Source: Gammaproteobacteria bacterium
GTDB taxonomy: Bacteria > Pseudomonadota > Gammaproteobacteria > Acidiferrobacterales > Sulfurifustaceae
NCBI GenBank assembly: GCA_016199745.1
Contig: JACQFZ010000004.1
Coordinates: 1 to 64,000 of the forward strand
Direction: 5' to 3'
DNA length: 64,000 nucleotides
Shown: positions 8,773 to 18,900 of the stretch, piece by piece
Layout: each line of letters starts with the position of its first letter
Position numbering within the stretch: position 1 is the first letter of the stretch
The notes under the pieces: generated by a model
The model's database searches: none
What the model saw: the letters and a program-made list of their open reading frames with translations, nothing else
Told to the model about the DNA's origin: nothing
Translations under genes and position numbers: made by a program

Positions 8773-8804
8773 GGCGCAGCCTCGGATGATGTACCGCACG
8801 CCGG

Positions 8805-9044
8805 TTAGGCGACGCGGATAAATTCGTAAATCGCGGCGACCGACTTGAACCGCTCAGGTGTAATGTCTTCCACCGGCACCTCTTTCTTCAGCTCGTTCTC
8901 GATGTGCGACACGATCTTCAGCACGCCGAGCGAATCGATGATGCCGTTTCGAATCAAGTCGATGTTTTCGTCCAAGCTATCGAGGCTGCTATCCGGAATA
9001 AACTGGTCGATGATGTATTGCTTCACATCTTGCAACGTCTTCAT
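8805..9044 (-). CDS. Stand-alone peptidyl/acyl carrier protein (PltL/PigG type)
   Basis: A 79-residue carrier protein. The phosphopantetheine-accepting serine lies in NGIIDSLGVLKIV, whose IDSLG context is typical of the small carrier proteins that hold prolyl/pyrrolyl units in pyoluteorin and prodigiosin pathways. It is directly followed on the minus strand by trpD-like and preceded by the adenylating enzyme 23 bp upstream. Its expected job is to carry the amino acid activated by that enzyme while the dehydrogenase oxidises it. The pantetheine would come from the transferase at 32.4 kb. Confidence 0.85.
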   Translation of the reverse strand: MKTLQDVKQYIIDQFIPDSSLDSLDENIDLIRNGIIDSLGVLKIVSHIENELKKEVPVEDITPERFKSVAAIYEFIRVA

Positions 9045-9067
9045 GTTCGTTTTCCTGTTAACGACGG

Positions 9068-10552
9068 TTAAGAATAGGACTGCGCCAGCAACGTCCGGTT
9101 GGTCTTGCCGGTGACGGTTTTCGGTAACTGCTCTTGGACGAATTTAATTTCGTGCGGGATCGCGTACTTCGGTAGGCGCTCGGCCAAGTGGCACTTCACG
9201 TCGAGCGTCGTCAGTTTTTCGCCGTCGCGCGTGCGTACGTACGCCACCAGCTTGCTGCTGATCATATCGTCGGCAACGGCGATGACGGCGGCTTCGGCCA
9301 CGCGCTGGTTAGCCTCCAACGCGCCTTCGATCTCCAGTAAATTCACCCGATAGCCCGAGGTCTTGACGATCGAATCGCTGCGGCCGAGGTAATGCAGCAA
9401 CCCATCGGCGTCTTCGCGGACGATATCCTTGGTGTCGTAGTAGCCGGCGCCGTCGGTCGCCGCGTCGACCGCACCGACGTAAGCTTGCAGCTGCGTCGGT
9501 CCGCTCACCAACAGCCGGCCGGGCGTGTCTAGCTCGACCGGTTCGCCATACTCGTCGACGATTTGGTAATCGACGTAGGGCAACGGCCGGCCGATCGGCA
9601 ACGGCTGCGCGACTTCGGCGAAGTTAGTCGGCAAACGGTAATAGAAGGTGTCGTTGGTCTCGGTGCAGCCGTAGATATTATTGAAGACCGCGTTCGGAAA
9701 TTGGCGATAAGCACCGGCTAAGGTCTTCAGCGGCATGCGCTCGCCGGCGAACAGTACTTCGCGCATACCCGGCAGCACGGCATCTGCATCGGTATGCACC
9801 ATCAGCGTCAGCGCCGACGGCACCGATTGCCAGACGGTAACGCCGCTGTCTCGAATTAGCCGCGTGAGTTGCTTGCCGTTGGCGGCCCAGGGCTCCGGCA
9901 CCAACACCAAGGTGGCGCCGCTGGCAACAGCGGCATAGATGTCGAGCAACGACAGATCGAATTGCCACGGCGCATGACTGACGAGCACGTCTCGGTCGGT
10001 CAGCTTGAAAGCATCTACCACCCACTCGACAAAGCAACGGATCGCCGGATGACCGATCATGACGCCCTTCGGCACACCGGTGGAACCGGAGGTAAAGAAG
10101 ATGACCGCGGTCGCGTCCGCGGCTATCGACGTGACGGCACTCGTGCTCGGTGTCGACTCGCTCAATTCCTGTAAGGTCCACGACGCTACCGTCCGCGTCA
10201 GCTCGGCGCTGTCGGCAAGCGGCGTCAACGTTGGCGGAACGCCGATGACACCGCGGATGTCGGCGCTACGACAAATCGATTCGATGCGGCTAACCGGACT
10301 ACCGATGTCCAACGGCACGTAAGTGGCGCCCAGCTTCAACACACCGAAGATAGCTGCCAGCGCCAACGGCGATTTCGGTAGCAACAAACCGACGCGATCG
10401 CCGGCGTTGATGCCGCGTGTACCCAAGCTCAGCGCCACCGCATCGGCGACCCGTTCCAACTCGGCGTAGGTCAGTGAAGTTCCCTGAAATACGACCGCGG
10501 TCTTGTCCGGCGCACGTTGCGCCGCTTTTGCTAACAAATTCGCAATGTTCAT
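9068..10552 (-). CDS. Amino-acid adenylating enzyme, L-prolyl-AMP ligase type
   Basis: A free-standing adenylation enzyme (494 aa) of the ANL superfamily. Core motifs run in order: LTYAELE, FFTSGSTGVPKGV (ATP loop), WQFDLSLLDIYA (the Asp that binds the amino group of amino acids), NIYGCTETND, GYRVNLLEIE, and the C-terminal catalytic lysine in KTVTGKTNR. Size, motifs and the carrier protein plus acyl-CoA-dehydrogenase neighbours match the PltF/PigI group that loads L-proline. Proline specificity is inferred from this trio; a related cyclic amino acid is possible, particularly with an EctC-like cyclase in the operon. Confidence 0.8.
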   Translation of the reverse strand: MNIANLLAKAAQRAPDKTAVVFQGTSLTYAELERVADAVALSLGTRGINAGDRVGLLLPKSPLALAAIFGVLKLGATYVPLDIGSPVSRIESICRSADIRGVIGVPPTLTPLADSAELTRTVASWTLQELSESTPSTSAVTSIAADATAVIFFTSGSTGVPKGVMIGHPAIRCFVEWVVDAFKLTDRDVLVSHAPWQFDLSLLDIYAAVASGATLVLVPEPWAANGKQLTRLIRDSGVTVWQSVPSALTLMVHTDADAVLPGMREVLFAGERMPLKTLAGAYRQFPNAVFNNIYGCTETNDTFYYRLPTNFAEVAQPLPIGRPLPYVDYQIVDEYGEPVELDTPGRLLVSGPTQLQAYVGAVDAATDGAGYYDTKDIVREDADGLLHYLGRSDSIVKTSGYRVNLLEIEGALEANQRVAEAAVIAVADDMISSKLVAYVRTRDGEKLTTLDVKCHLAERLPKYAIPHEIKFVQEQLPKTVTGKTNRTLLAQSYS

Positions 10553-10554
10553 CG

Positions 10555-11697
10555 TTATAACCCCAGCATGGCGGCGATGTAGTTCCGCTGCATTTCGTTA
10601 GTGCCTGTGTAAATCGTGCCGGCGACGGCGTCGCGCAATCCGCTCTCAATGCCGGACTCGACCATGTAACCGGCGCCGCCGAAGATGCGAATCGCCGATA
10701 ACGCCGATTCGACGTTGAACTCGCTCGCCGCCACTTTGGCGATGGCGACTTCAGCCGTGATATTTTTTCCGCGCTGGAACATGGCGCCGGTGTGGTACAG
10801 CCAATTGCGCGCCAACTCCAAACCGATCTTCATATCGGCCAGCTTGTGCGATACCGCTTGATACTTGCCGATCGGCTGGCCGAAGGTTTTGCGCTGGCGC
10901 ACGTAGTCGATGCAATCGTTCAACCGCCGATCCATTTCGCCGCAATTAATCACAAACGACAGCAGCACTTCCCACTTCATGACGTAATTGAAAATGGCGA
11001 AACCCAAACCGGCTCGGCCGATAATGTGATCGGCCGGTACGACGACATCGTCGAGAAATACCTCGGCGATCGGCCCGGTACGTTGGCCCATCTTCTTCAA
11101 CGGATTGCCGACGCTGACGCCCGGTGTACGGCGATCCACCAGAAACGCCGTCAACGCATCCAGCGCCGTGCCGTCGGGATTAGTGATGGCGTATACCACC
11201 AGCAGATCGGCGATCGGCGCGTTACTGATGAAGGTCTTCGAGCCGTTGAGCACATAGCGGTCGTCCTTGAGCACGGCGCGCGTACGCATCGCCATGGCGT
11301 CCGAGCCGCTGTTCGGCTCAGTCATCGCGTGGGCACCGATCAAGCGGCCGTCGCAAACCGCCGGTAGGTAGCGCGCTTTGAGCGCATCGCTGCCGAAACG
11401 GTTGAGCGGCACTCCGGTGCTAACGAGATGCGTCGACACCGCTTGGTTGAAGCCACCATCACGACAACAGCGACCGAGCTCTTCCAGCACGTACATCGTC
11501 GTTAACACATCTTGCCCAAGACCGCCGTAGGCCTCGGGAAACGGCAGTCGGAACAAGCCCAGCTCTGCCAACTTCTGCCAACCGTCGCGCGGAAATTCGC
11601 CACGTTCGTCACGGGCGATACAGTCCTTATTAATAGAGTGCACGCATTTTTCGATCGGCTCGCGTAGCGCTTCTTGTTCCTCAGTCCAGGTAATCAT
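10555..11697 (-). CDS. Acyl-CoA-dehydrogenase-like prolyl-carrier oxidase (PltE/PigA type)
   Basis: A flavoprotein of the acyl-CoA dehydrogenase family (380 aa). Seen: AHAMTEPNSGSDA (FAD and substrate segment), NGSKTFISNA, RKTFGQPIGKYQ, IFGGAGY and the C-terminal TGTNEMQRNYIA. A WE pair in the middle (MKWEVLL) fits the position of the catalytic glutamate in isovaleryl-type and prolyl dehydrogenases. In pyoluteorin and prodigiosin pathways such an enzyme oxidises prolyl-S-PCP to pyrrolyl-2-carboxyl-S-PCP. The ATG at 11697 (MITWTEEQ) follows a GGGGAG ribosome site, better than the frame-start 12 bp upstream. It ends 2 bp before the ligase start. Confidence 0.82.
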   Translation of the reverse strand: MITWTEEQEALREPIEKCVHSINKDCIARDERGEFPRDGWQKLAELGLFRLPFPEAYGGLGQDVLTTMYVLEELGRCCRDGGFNQAVSTHLVSTGVPLNRFGSDALKARYLPAVCDGRLIGAHAMTEPNSGSDAMAMRTRAVLKDDRYVLNGSKTFISNAPIADLLVVYAITNPDGTALDALTAFLVDRRTPGVSVGNPLKKMGQRTGPIAEVFLDDVVVPADHIIGRAGLGFAIFNYVMKWEVLLSFVINCGEMDRRLNDCIDYVRQRKTFGQPIGKYQAVSHKLADMKIGLELARNWLYHTGAMFQRGKNITAEVAIAKVAASEFNVESALSAIRIFGGAGYMVESGIESGLRDAVAGTIYTGTNEMQRNYIAAMLGL

Positions 11698-11725
11698 TGC
11701 TCTCCCCATCGCCGCATGGCGCGAC

Positions 11726-12943
11726 TTAGTAATCCAGAAACGATTGTGGCAACGCCGCTTCAGCCGGTCGTGCGAACAACAAGCTCACGTTGGTGCCGCC
11801 GAAGCCGAGCGAGTTCGACAATGCCACGCGCACGTTTCTTGCCACCGGTTTATCGAGAACGGTTTGAAAATGGGCACGCGGTTCGAGCTTGTTGACGGTC
11901 TTCATCGGCGGGATTTGCTGGCGCGCAATCACCAACGTCGTGATCAACGCTTCGATGGCACCGGCGGTGCCTAGCAGATGACCGGTGACCGACTTGGTCG
12001 AGGTCACATGCACGCCGGAAAGATGCTTGCCGAAGGTGCGATCGAGCGCATCGATCTCGGCGACATCGTTGAGCGGTGTACCGGTGCCGTGGCAGTTGAC
12101 GTATTCGATGGCACCGACGTCGATCTTGGCGTCGGCGATCGCCATCGCCATGGCGCGCTCAATGCCACTCGGATCGGGCGCGGTCACATGGCTCGCGTCA
12201 GCGCTATAACCGGCGCCAACGAGCTCGGCATAAATACGGCAACCGCGCCGGCGCGCGCTGGCGCTGGATTCGAGCAATAAAAATGCGGCGCCGTCTGCCA
12301 TTAGCACGCCCTTGCGGGCGACATCGAATGGCCGGCAGGTGTCGGGAGCAACGGCGCGAATCGCGTTGAAGCCGCCGAAGTCGGCCGGCCGCAGCACATC
12401 GCAGCCACCGACCAATGCTATGTCGAGCGCACCACTACGAATTTTTTCGTAAGCGAAAGCGATGGCGATGCCGCTGCTGGTGCAGGCCGAAGAAACGACG
12501 TGCGCCGGCTGGTCCAGAAAAAATTCGCTGGCGATCGCCGCCGCCGCGCTGTGTGCCTCGGCATAAGCGAGCGCATCGGCCGGTAACGCCATCGAGCCGT
12601 CGATGGCGGCGCCGACGCGATCGATCTCGCCGCCGCTGGTGGTGCCGACGAATAATTCCGCCGACGGCGGCAGACCCTCGAGTCGTGCGTCGAACACCGC
12701 CTGCCACGCCGCACGGATGCCGCGCTTGGCGCATTCGTGACGCTCGCTGCCGCCGCCCGCCATATCGTCAGTCGGTTGACTGATGGCCGCATGGCCGACG
12801 CGAAAACGTTGTCCGTCGGCCCACTCCGGTTGCCGCAATACCGGCTCGCCGTCGAGCAGGCCAGTCCAAAAGCGATCGACGCCGATACCAACGGCGCTGA
12901 CCACGCCCAAACCGGTGATGGCGACGTCGTGTCGTTGTGCCAT
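11726..12943 (-). CDS. Active beta-ketoacyl-ACP synthase (FabF-like)
   Basis: A condensing enzyme of the KAS II type (405 aa). The triad is complete: Cys154 in SSACTSSG, His in NCHGTGTP and His in VTGHLLGTAG. The C-terminus has the usual GFGGTNVSLLF motif. It would extend an acyl-carrier chain by two carbons from malonyl-ACP. Its start codon overlaps the stop of the upstream degenerate KS (TAATG), the arrangement of KS and chain-length-factor pairs in type II polyketide and aryl-polyene clusters. Confidence 0.88.
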   Translation of the reverse strand: MAQRHDVAITGLGVVSAVGIGVDRFWTGLLDGEPVLRQPEWADGQRFRVGHAAISQPTDDMAGGGSERHECAKRGIRAAWQAVFDARLEGLPPSAELFVGTTSGGEIDRVGAAIDGSMALPADALAYAEAHSAAAAIASEFFLDQPAHVVSSACTSSGIAIAFAYEKIRSGALDIALVGGCDVLRPADFGGFNAIRAVAPDTCRPFDVARKGVLMADGAAFLLLESSASARRRGCRIYAELVGAGYSADASHVTAPDPSGIERAMAMAIADAKIDVGAIEYVNCHGTGTPLNDVAEIDALDRTFGKHLSGVHVTSTKSVTGHLLGTAGAIEALITTLVIARQQIPPMKTVNKLEPRAHFQTVLDKPVARNVRVALSNSLGFGGTNVSLLFARPAEAALPQSFLDY

Positions 12944-13788
12944 TACACCGCCTCCCGATACGGCGCGACGTCGTCATCGTCACCGATGTCCGGCAGCGCC
13001 AGCGTCAACGCGTATAAATCGGTAACACCGAGCATGTCGACATAACGCAATTCGTTATGGCGCCCATGAACTGCCACCGCCGGCGTCGCACCGATATCGG
13101 CAAGCACGCCGTAGTGACGCATGCCGCGGACCAGCGCCGCTTCGCGATGCTCGAGCAACACGCAGCAGCACGACTCGGCGACGGCGGTTGGCGTCGGCGA
13201 ATGGGCACTGCGATCGGCGACCACCGCTTGCACCAACGGGCACAGCTCGTCGTAAGCAACCACCAGCATGCGCTCGGCCTTGGCCGATTCCAGCAGCAAT
13301 GTGGCGAACGCCAGCGCGTCGCGGCCAGCATGATTGCCGGAGACGAACGCCGTCAACGGCCCACGCAGTCCGAAGTCGACCGATGCCAGACTGACCGGAT
13401 AGTTGTGCGTCGCCTTAGAAAATTCTTGTGGGTCGATGTGTGCCGGCCCGCGCTGCTGCAAACAGCGACGGACGCCGTCGATGCAATCGACCGCACCGAA
13501 TGCCGACGCGCCGACCAGGCCAGTGCGTTCGTTCAATGCAGTTCGTCCTTGCAGCTGCGCCCGCCGCAATACGTGCTCGACGACCGTCGAAACCAACAAC
13601 GACAACCGCGTATGCTTGACCACTGCCGAGCCGCTGACCCGCTTGAACCAACTCGTCGGGATATATTCGAATCGATCGTCAGCGCGCGCATTCTTGGTCG
13701 GCGCGGTTGCGCCGTCCTGCGCCAATCCCAGGCTATTGCTCCACGGTGTCAAATAGCCGTACCCGCTCACTACCACTTGGCTTTGCAT
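12943..13788 (-). CDS. Degenerate ketosynthase, chain-length-factor-like
   Basis: A KS-related protein without catalytic residues (281 aa). It begins like a KS (VVVSGYGYLTPW), but where the partner has the active cysteine it reads VSGNHAGRD, and the two histidine motifs of the C-terminal half are absent because the protein is only about two thirds of KS length. This matches the chain-length-factor-like partners found beside active KS genes in aryl-polyene clusters. It probably forms a heterodimer with the next gene and limits chain length. The ATG at 13788 (MQSQVVVS) is preferred over 13815 because KS folds begin at this strand. Confidence 0.75.
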   Translation of the reverse strand: MQSQVVVSGYGYLTPWSNSLGLAQDGATAPTKNARADDRFEYIPTSWFKRVSGSAVVKHTRLSLLVSTVVEHVLRRAQLQGRTALNERTGLVGASAFGAVDCIDGVRRCLQQRGPAHIDPQEFSKATHNYPVSLASVDFGLRGPLTAFVSGNHAGRDALAFATLLLESAKAERMLVVAYDELCPLVQAVVADRSAHSPTPTAVAESCCCVLLEHREAALVRGMRHYGVLADIGATPAVAVHGRHNELRYVDMLGVTDLYALTLALPDIGDDDDVAPYREAV

Positions 13789-13880
13789 GACCACCCACCC
13801 CTCTGTTGCCACCAACCGCCCCGCCGATTCCCTTCGTCCACTGTCAGCGAAGGATTATGGCGAGACGGTCAGCGATGACG

Positions 13881-14264
13881 TCAGTAACTCGAACTGTCGT
13901 CGCCGTTCAAACGGTGCTTCTCGCTGCCGTTCAACGGCGGGTTGAATACACATACCAAACGCAAGTCGGTCTTAGCGTTGAGCACGTGCTTCTCGTGCTT
14001 GTCGAGCGCGTAGATCGTGCCCGGCGTAATGGCGTGGGTCTTTTGGGTCGTGTAGTCGACCACTTCGCCCTCACCCTCGACGCAATAACACGCCTCCAAA
14101 TGATTTTTGTATTCGAGCAGCGACGAGCTGCCGGCCTTGACCAACGTATCGGTCACCGAAAAACCCATGCCGTCCCGCGCAATCAGGAAACGCCGGCTCT
14201 GGCCGTTGCCCCAGGCGATGTCGCGTTCGGTTCCGGAAATTTCCTCTAGCTTACGAATAATCAT
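13881..14264 (-). CDS. Solitary ectoine-synthase-like cupin
   Basis: A clear homologue of ectoine synthase EctC, the iron cupin that cyclises N-gamma-acetyl-diaminobutyrate. From the ATG at 14264 (MIIRKLEEISG, preceded by GAGGAG) it is 127 aa, the usual size. The metal ligands of characterised EctC, Glu57, Tyr85 and His93, occupy identical positions, and Arg25, Thr40 and Tyr52 also match substrate-pocket residues. LRLVCVFNPPL is the family signature. No ectA or ectB lies in the window, so it is solitary. Such enzymes can cyclise other substrates; glutamine to 5-amino-3,4-dihydro-2H-pyrrole-2-carboxylate is reported for EctC. A tailoring or starter-forming role in this cluster is inferred. Confidence 0.88.
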   Translation of the reverse strand: MIIRKLEEISGTERDIAWGNGQSRRFLIARDGMGFSVTDTLVKAGSSSLLEYKNHLEACYCVEGEGEVVDYTTQKTHAITPGTIYALDKHEKHVLNAKTDLRLVCVFNPPLNGSEKHRLNGDDSSSY

Positions 14265-14293
14265 CTCCCACTCCTCACTGGTTGATTGAAAAG

Positions 14294-15658
14294 TCATCGT
14301 GAAATGGCGTAACGCACGCCGACAAAAAATCGATCGCTATCGCCGATGCCGTTGTAGTTGCTGTAAGTGCCGGAGCGATAATTCAACAGGCCGCCGTACA
14401 GCATGAACCGGTCACTGATTTCATAACTCGCGTCGGTACGGGTGTAGCCGCCGCCGTCGCCGTTAGGACCGAACGACGCATAATCGACATGCAACACCAA
14501 CCGGCTTTGCAGCAAAGTAAAGCTGCTGCCGAGCAACCACTGATACTCATCCTCGAATCGGCGCGACACCGGGCTCAGCTGACCGATCCGCTCGTCGTAA
14601 TCGTTGATGTGATAATTGCGGGCGGCGGCGGTTAGCTTGATGTCGCGGGTGATGCCGTACTCGGTTTCGAACATACTGTCGAAGCGACTGAACTCGGTAT
14701 CGAGCGTGCCATAGCGCAAGCCCTGCAAGTACGCAAACTCGGTGATGAAAATCCAATCGCCGCTGGTGCGCGTTGCTCCCAGGCCGAACATCGACACTTT
14801 GTTGTGAAGCAACTCGATCGCGCCACCGACGCGCTGTTGATAGGTGGTGTCGTCGAAGTAATGCGCACCCATCAGCAAGAAGTCGGTCCCCAGCCCGCGC
14901 AACACCAGCTGCGCCGCAACACCGGTGTCGCTGAAGTCGTCCGGTATCACTTCGGTCGGCCGCGGCCCGGGCGCGATATAGAAATCGCTGCCATAAGCCG
15001 GATATTCGTCGAAGCGCCATTCGTGAATGCCGGCGACGCTGAAGCGAGTGTCGGCGGTGTGGTAATTGACCGTGCTCATGGTCGTCGCTCGCCGCAGATC
15101 GGCCGGCGAACGCACGAATTGCGGGATGCGATAGTCGTGCGGATTGAGCACGTCGAGCACGCTCAAATAATTACCGAATGTCCAGTTCAGTATTTGCCGG
15201 CCGAAGGCCAGATCGAGCCGGTCCGACGGGCGCCACACGAACGCCCCTTCGGAGACATCGAAGTCGCTTTTGTGTTGCGACTCGTACTCCGCGGGATAAT
15301 CCGTGTTGGAATGAAACGCGAAGTTGAGGTCGTGCTCGGCGCGTATGCCCCATTTGAACTGCACGCGCTCGGACAAATCGTGATCGGCCGACAGCGTCAA
15401 TATTTGTTTCCAATGACCCAATTCGCCGCGCGATAACAAGGTGCTGCCGCCGTCGTGCGTCCGATAAATCGCCACGCTATCGAACGCGCCGTTGACGATT
15501 TGCGGCTCCTTCCCCAACCACTGATCCTGCTTGGCGGCCGAGTCGCGCCAACCGTCGTCGCGTAGAACATCGTCGTACTCGCCGGCCGTCGCCAGTCGCG
15601 CGCAAACGATCAGCAGCAGCGCGACGCCGACACGCGCGGCCATTCCGCTATGAGTCAT
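14294..15658 (-). CDS. Outer-membrane beta-barrel protein, DUF1302-like
   Basis: A secreted protein with a barrel-like pattern of alternating aromatic and polar strands ending in an aromatic-rich C-terminal strand (RFFVGVRYAIS). GRQILNWTFGNYLSVLDVLNP resembles DUF1302-type proteins, which often travel with RND exporters and LolA-like carriers. Start choice is uncertain: ATG 15658 gives a complete signal peptide (hydrophobic core VGVALLLIVC, cut after ARLATAG) and no overlap, while ATG 15700 has a weak GGTGAG site and overlaps the upstream gene by 25 bp. It probably helps move or display the product at the outer membrane. Confidence 0.7.
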   Translation of the reverse strand: MTHSGMAARVGVALLLIVCARLATAGEYDDVLRDDGWRDSAAKQDQWLGKEPQIVNGAFDSVAIYRTHDGGSTLLSRGELGHWKQILTLSADHDLSERVQFKWGIRAEHDLNFAFHSNTDYPAEYESQHKSDFDVSEGAFVWRPSDRLDLAFGRQILNWTFGNYLSVLDVLNPHDYRIPQFVRSPADLRRATTMSTVNYHTADTRFSVAGIHEWRFDEYPAYGSDFYIAPGPRPTEVIPDDFSDTGVAAQLVLRGLGTDFLLMGAHYFDDTTYQQRVGGAIELLHNKVSMFGLGATRTSGDWIFITEFAYLQGLRYGTLDTEFSRFDSMFETEYGITRDIKLTAAARNYHINDYDERIGQLSPVSRRFEDEYQWLLGSSFTLLQSRLVLHVDYASFGPNGDGGGYTRTDASYEISDRFMLYGGLLNYRSGTYSNYNGIGDSDRFFVGVRYAISR

Positions 15659-15675
15659 CGGTAGCAACACGATGA

Positions 15676-15900
15676 TTATCCGGTAACGCGCGCGACGCAT
15701 GTTCTCACCAGCGGTGCCAGCAGAATGACCAGCGGCACCGAAATCGGGAACGACACGGTAATCGCCCGCGCCCAGCGCAACAGAAACTGGTGGTCGAGGC
15801 CGGTGTTGATCCACAGGATCGCGCCGGACATGAAGATGGACATAAAAAATCCCATCATGGCGGCGAACAACAGGTTTTGATATTTGCTAGGTATTTTCAT
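15676..15900 (-). CDS. Small two-helix membrane protein, DUF2798-like
   Basis: A 74-residue protein with two hydrophobic helices (AAMMGFFMSIFMSG and ISVPLVILLAPLV) separated by a short loop, consistent with the DUF2798 family of inner-membrane proteins. Its start overlaps the megasynthase stop by 14 bp, so it is translationally coupled to the cluster. Function unknown. Confidence 0.7.
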   Translation of the reverse strand: MKIPSKYQNLLFAAMMGFFMSIFMSGAILWINTGLDHQFLLRWARAITVSFPISVPLVILLAPLVRTCVARVTG

Positions 15901-18900
15901 GAGGCACCAATTGCTTGTTGATAAGCCGTACGGTCTCGATCGAGAACCGACCGATCGTTATGCCAGCCGTCGTTAACGCCGCCTGCTCGACCAGCGCTTG
16001 CCCGCGCGCATGCTCGTCAAGTCGTACCGGCGAAAACGCCAGCTCGCAAAAAATACCGCGCGTTATCGGCCGGTCGATGCTGGCCGATAGCGAAGTAATG
16101 AGCGCACGCTCACCGGCCAGCGCCGCGCCGTTACGTTGATGCGCGCGATAACGCACACCTTGGCGAAACGCTTCCACCAGATAGCCCAACGGCAAATGGT
16201 CGGTCGGCGCTAGTTTCGCGAAGTGCGGCTGCTCGGTAAGCGGCACCAGCGCAAAGCGATCCGAATCGAGCGGTGCAATGAACACGTTGCGCGCGTCGCT
16301 CTTGTTGACGGTGTGTTTCGCCGCCGGTACGACGTCGTCGATAGCAGGTAGATCGCCGATAACGTCGTCTGCCGGCTGCAACATGATGTCGGCGGTGCAC
16401 CGCACACGGTCGCCGACAATCACGCCGCTGTAGAAAAACCGTCTGGCCGGTGATTCGCCGCCGAAGCGTAGCTCGCGCGCGAACACTTCGTTCGGTGCAT
16501 CCAGTCGGATCAACTCCTTGAAATCGATGTGAACCGATGTCGGTAACCAGGTTTGCGCGGTGGTCGATGGAATCTGTTGCAACAAGGCGAAGATCGACTC
16601 GGCCGCCTGAATACCGGACACGTGGTCGAGCGGGTGATCGAAGAAAAACGGATGCGTTTGATCGACGAACAACGGCGCGCGCCATTCGCCGGTCGGCAGT
16701 CTTTTTCCGGCGCCGACCAAACGCGCGCCGTGCGCAATCGTCGGTGCCGTTACCGCTGACACTGCGACGACGGTTCGGTCGGTCCGACCGTGTTCGATGA
16801 GTTCGGCAAAAGTACGTGCATTGACCAACGCATCGAGCGGCGCCTGCTTAGTGGCATAGCGACCGACCCACTCGGCGGCAATCTCGGTGCGATCTATCGA
16901 ATCGATGTCCAATTCGTCGATCGGTGTATGAAAGTCGTCAGTCGTTATTTCGCGATTAGTAACGCGGCGGACGATGTCGATGACGACCGATGCCCAATCG
17001 ACCGCAGCAACTATCGGCGCAATCGTCGCGCCGCCCTCGGTCAACAGCCGCGCGATGGCGGCAATACTCGCGCTGTCTTCCAGCTGATCGAGCGTCACTG
17101 TCAAGGCGGGCAAACGCGCCAGCAGATCGTGCGCAATTTCCGTACGCGTCACCGAGTCGATGCCAGCGTCGTCGAACGTGGTTTCGTCGGTAAATTTTTC
17201 GTCGTCTAATTGCGCGACTGCCTTTACCCGCTGCCGGACGAGCGTCAACAAATCGCCGGGGTCGGTTGGCACTGGTGTCGGCGCGGCAATCGATTGGACG
17301 CTATCTTGCGTAATGGTCACATGCTCGTGGCGGAACAACTTGCCGAGTAGCGGTGCTAACGGCGCGGCGACAATCCGTGCATCGGCAAAACCTAACAACG
17401 GCGCGACGTCGACGCTGCCACCGCGCAGATAAAAAAGTACGCACAAGGTCGCGACCGCCTGTTGCGGATCGGCGAGGGTAACGACCGGTATGGATTCGAC
17501 CGGCGTAGCACCGATGCCGATGCGTACACGGCGGTCGACAGCGTTGATGCTCAATCTGGCGATCGCGTCGCGCAGCGGCACACCTTCGAGGTCGCTCAAC
17601 AAAATGCCATTCAACGTCGCGGCTTTCGGCATGGCATTGGGTCGCGTGCACGATATCTGCTCGGGCGTTATCAACGCCAATCCGCTCAACAGCAACGGCA
17701 AACACTCGACCGAGCATTCGTAACGATCACCGTAGATGCCGGCATCGGCCAACGCCGCCAGCAAAGCGACTGCTGTCATTTCTGTTGTCGCGGATCGGCC
17801 AGCACTCAGCGCATCGTAGGTTCGGCGCCAAGGACGGCACGACGCCGGTAGTGCATCGACAGCAACATCGAATGCCAGCTCGACGACGCGCGTCGGTGCT
17901 GACTCGCCGGCGTAATACATTTCCGGCAGATGCGATTCGACAGCCGCGGCTTCGGCGAAGCGGGTGAACGCCGTCCGCGCTGCCGTCGCGTTGACCGCAA
18001 CGACACCAAGTCGATAACCCATCGGCTCACGCGCCTGCCAAGCGGTACGCATCAGATCCGCCGCATCAGCGCCTGCATCAAGACGTGCGGCCCACTTCCC
18101 GGCCAGCACTTGCAACTGTGCCGGTGTGCGCGTGGAAATCACCAATGCCAGCGGGCGCTCGGGGTCGGCGACCGTTGCCGGGGTAGCGTCGGCTTCCGTC
18201 ACAATCGCGTGCGCATTGGTGCCGGACATACCGAACGAGCTGATGGCGGCATAACGCGGGACCGCTTGCCGCGGCCACGGTATGTTGCGATCGCACACAC
18301 GTAGATCGGTGTTGGTTAAATTGATGAAGCGATTGAGCCGGCGAAAATGCAAATTGGCCGGTATCGTTTCGTGCTGTAGCGCGAGTGCGATCTTGATGAG
18401 ACCGGCGATACCAGCGGCCGGCTCCAAATGGCCGATGGCGCTCTTGACGCTGCCGAGCACGCAACTACGTCCCTGCCGGTCATCGCCGACAAAAACATTC
18501 TTCAACGCCTTGGCCTCGATCGGATCGCCGAGCGCAGTACCGGTGCCGTGCGCTTCGATGTAGTCGATAGCACGCGCCGGTAACTCAGCATCCTTCAGCG
18601 CTTGGCGGATGACGGCTTCTTGCGCCTCGCTCGACGGCGACGACAAGTTCGCCGCCTTGCCGGTGTGATTGACGGAGGTGCCGAGGATTTGCGCGTAGAT
18701 CCGTCGGTGATCGTTGCGCGCGTCGACTACCCGCTGCAACACCAATACACCGGCACCCTCGCCTGGGACAAAACCGTCGGCGTCAGCGTCAAACGACCGG
18801 CAGCGGCCGGTCTTCGATAGCGCCCGGAATTGGCTCAAGGCGATGTAATGCTCCGGCCACAACATCTGCACCGCGCCGACCAACGCCGTATCGCACACGC

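Noticed and set aside
13881-14264. Ectoine osmoprotectant operon
   Set aside because: Only the EctC-like gene is present; neighbours are condensing enzymes and a barrel, and no ectA, ectB or ectD is found.
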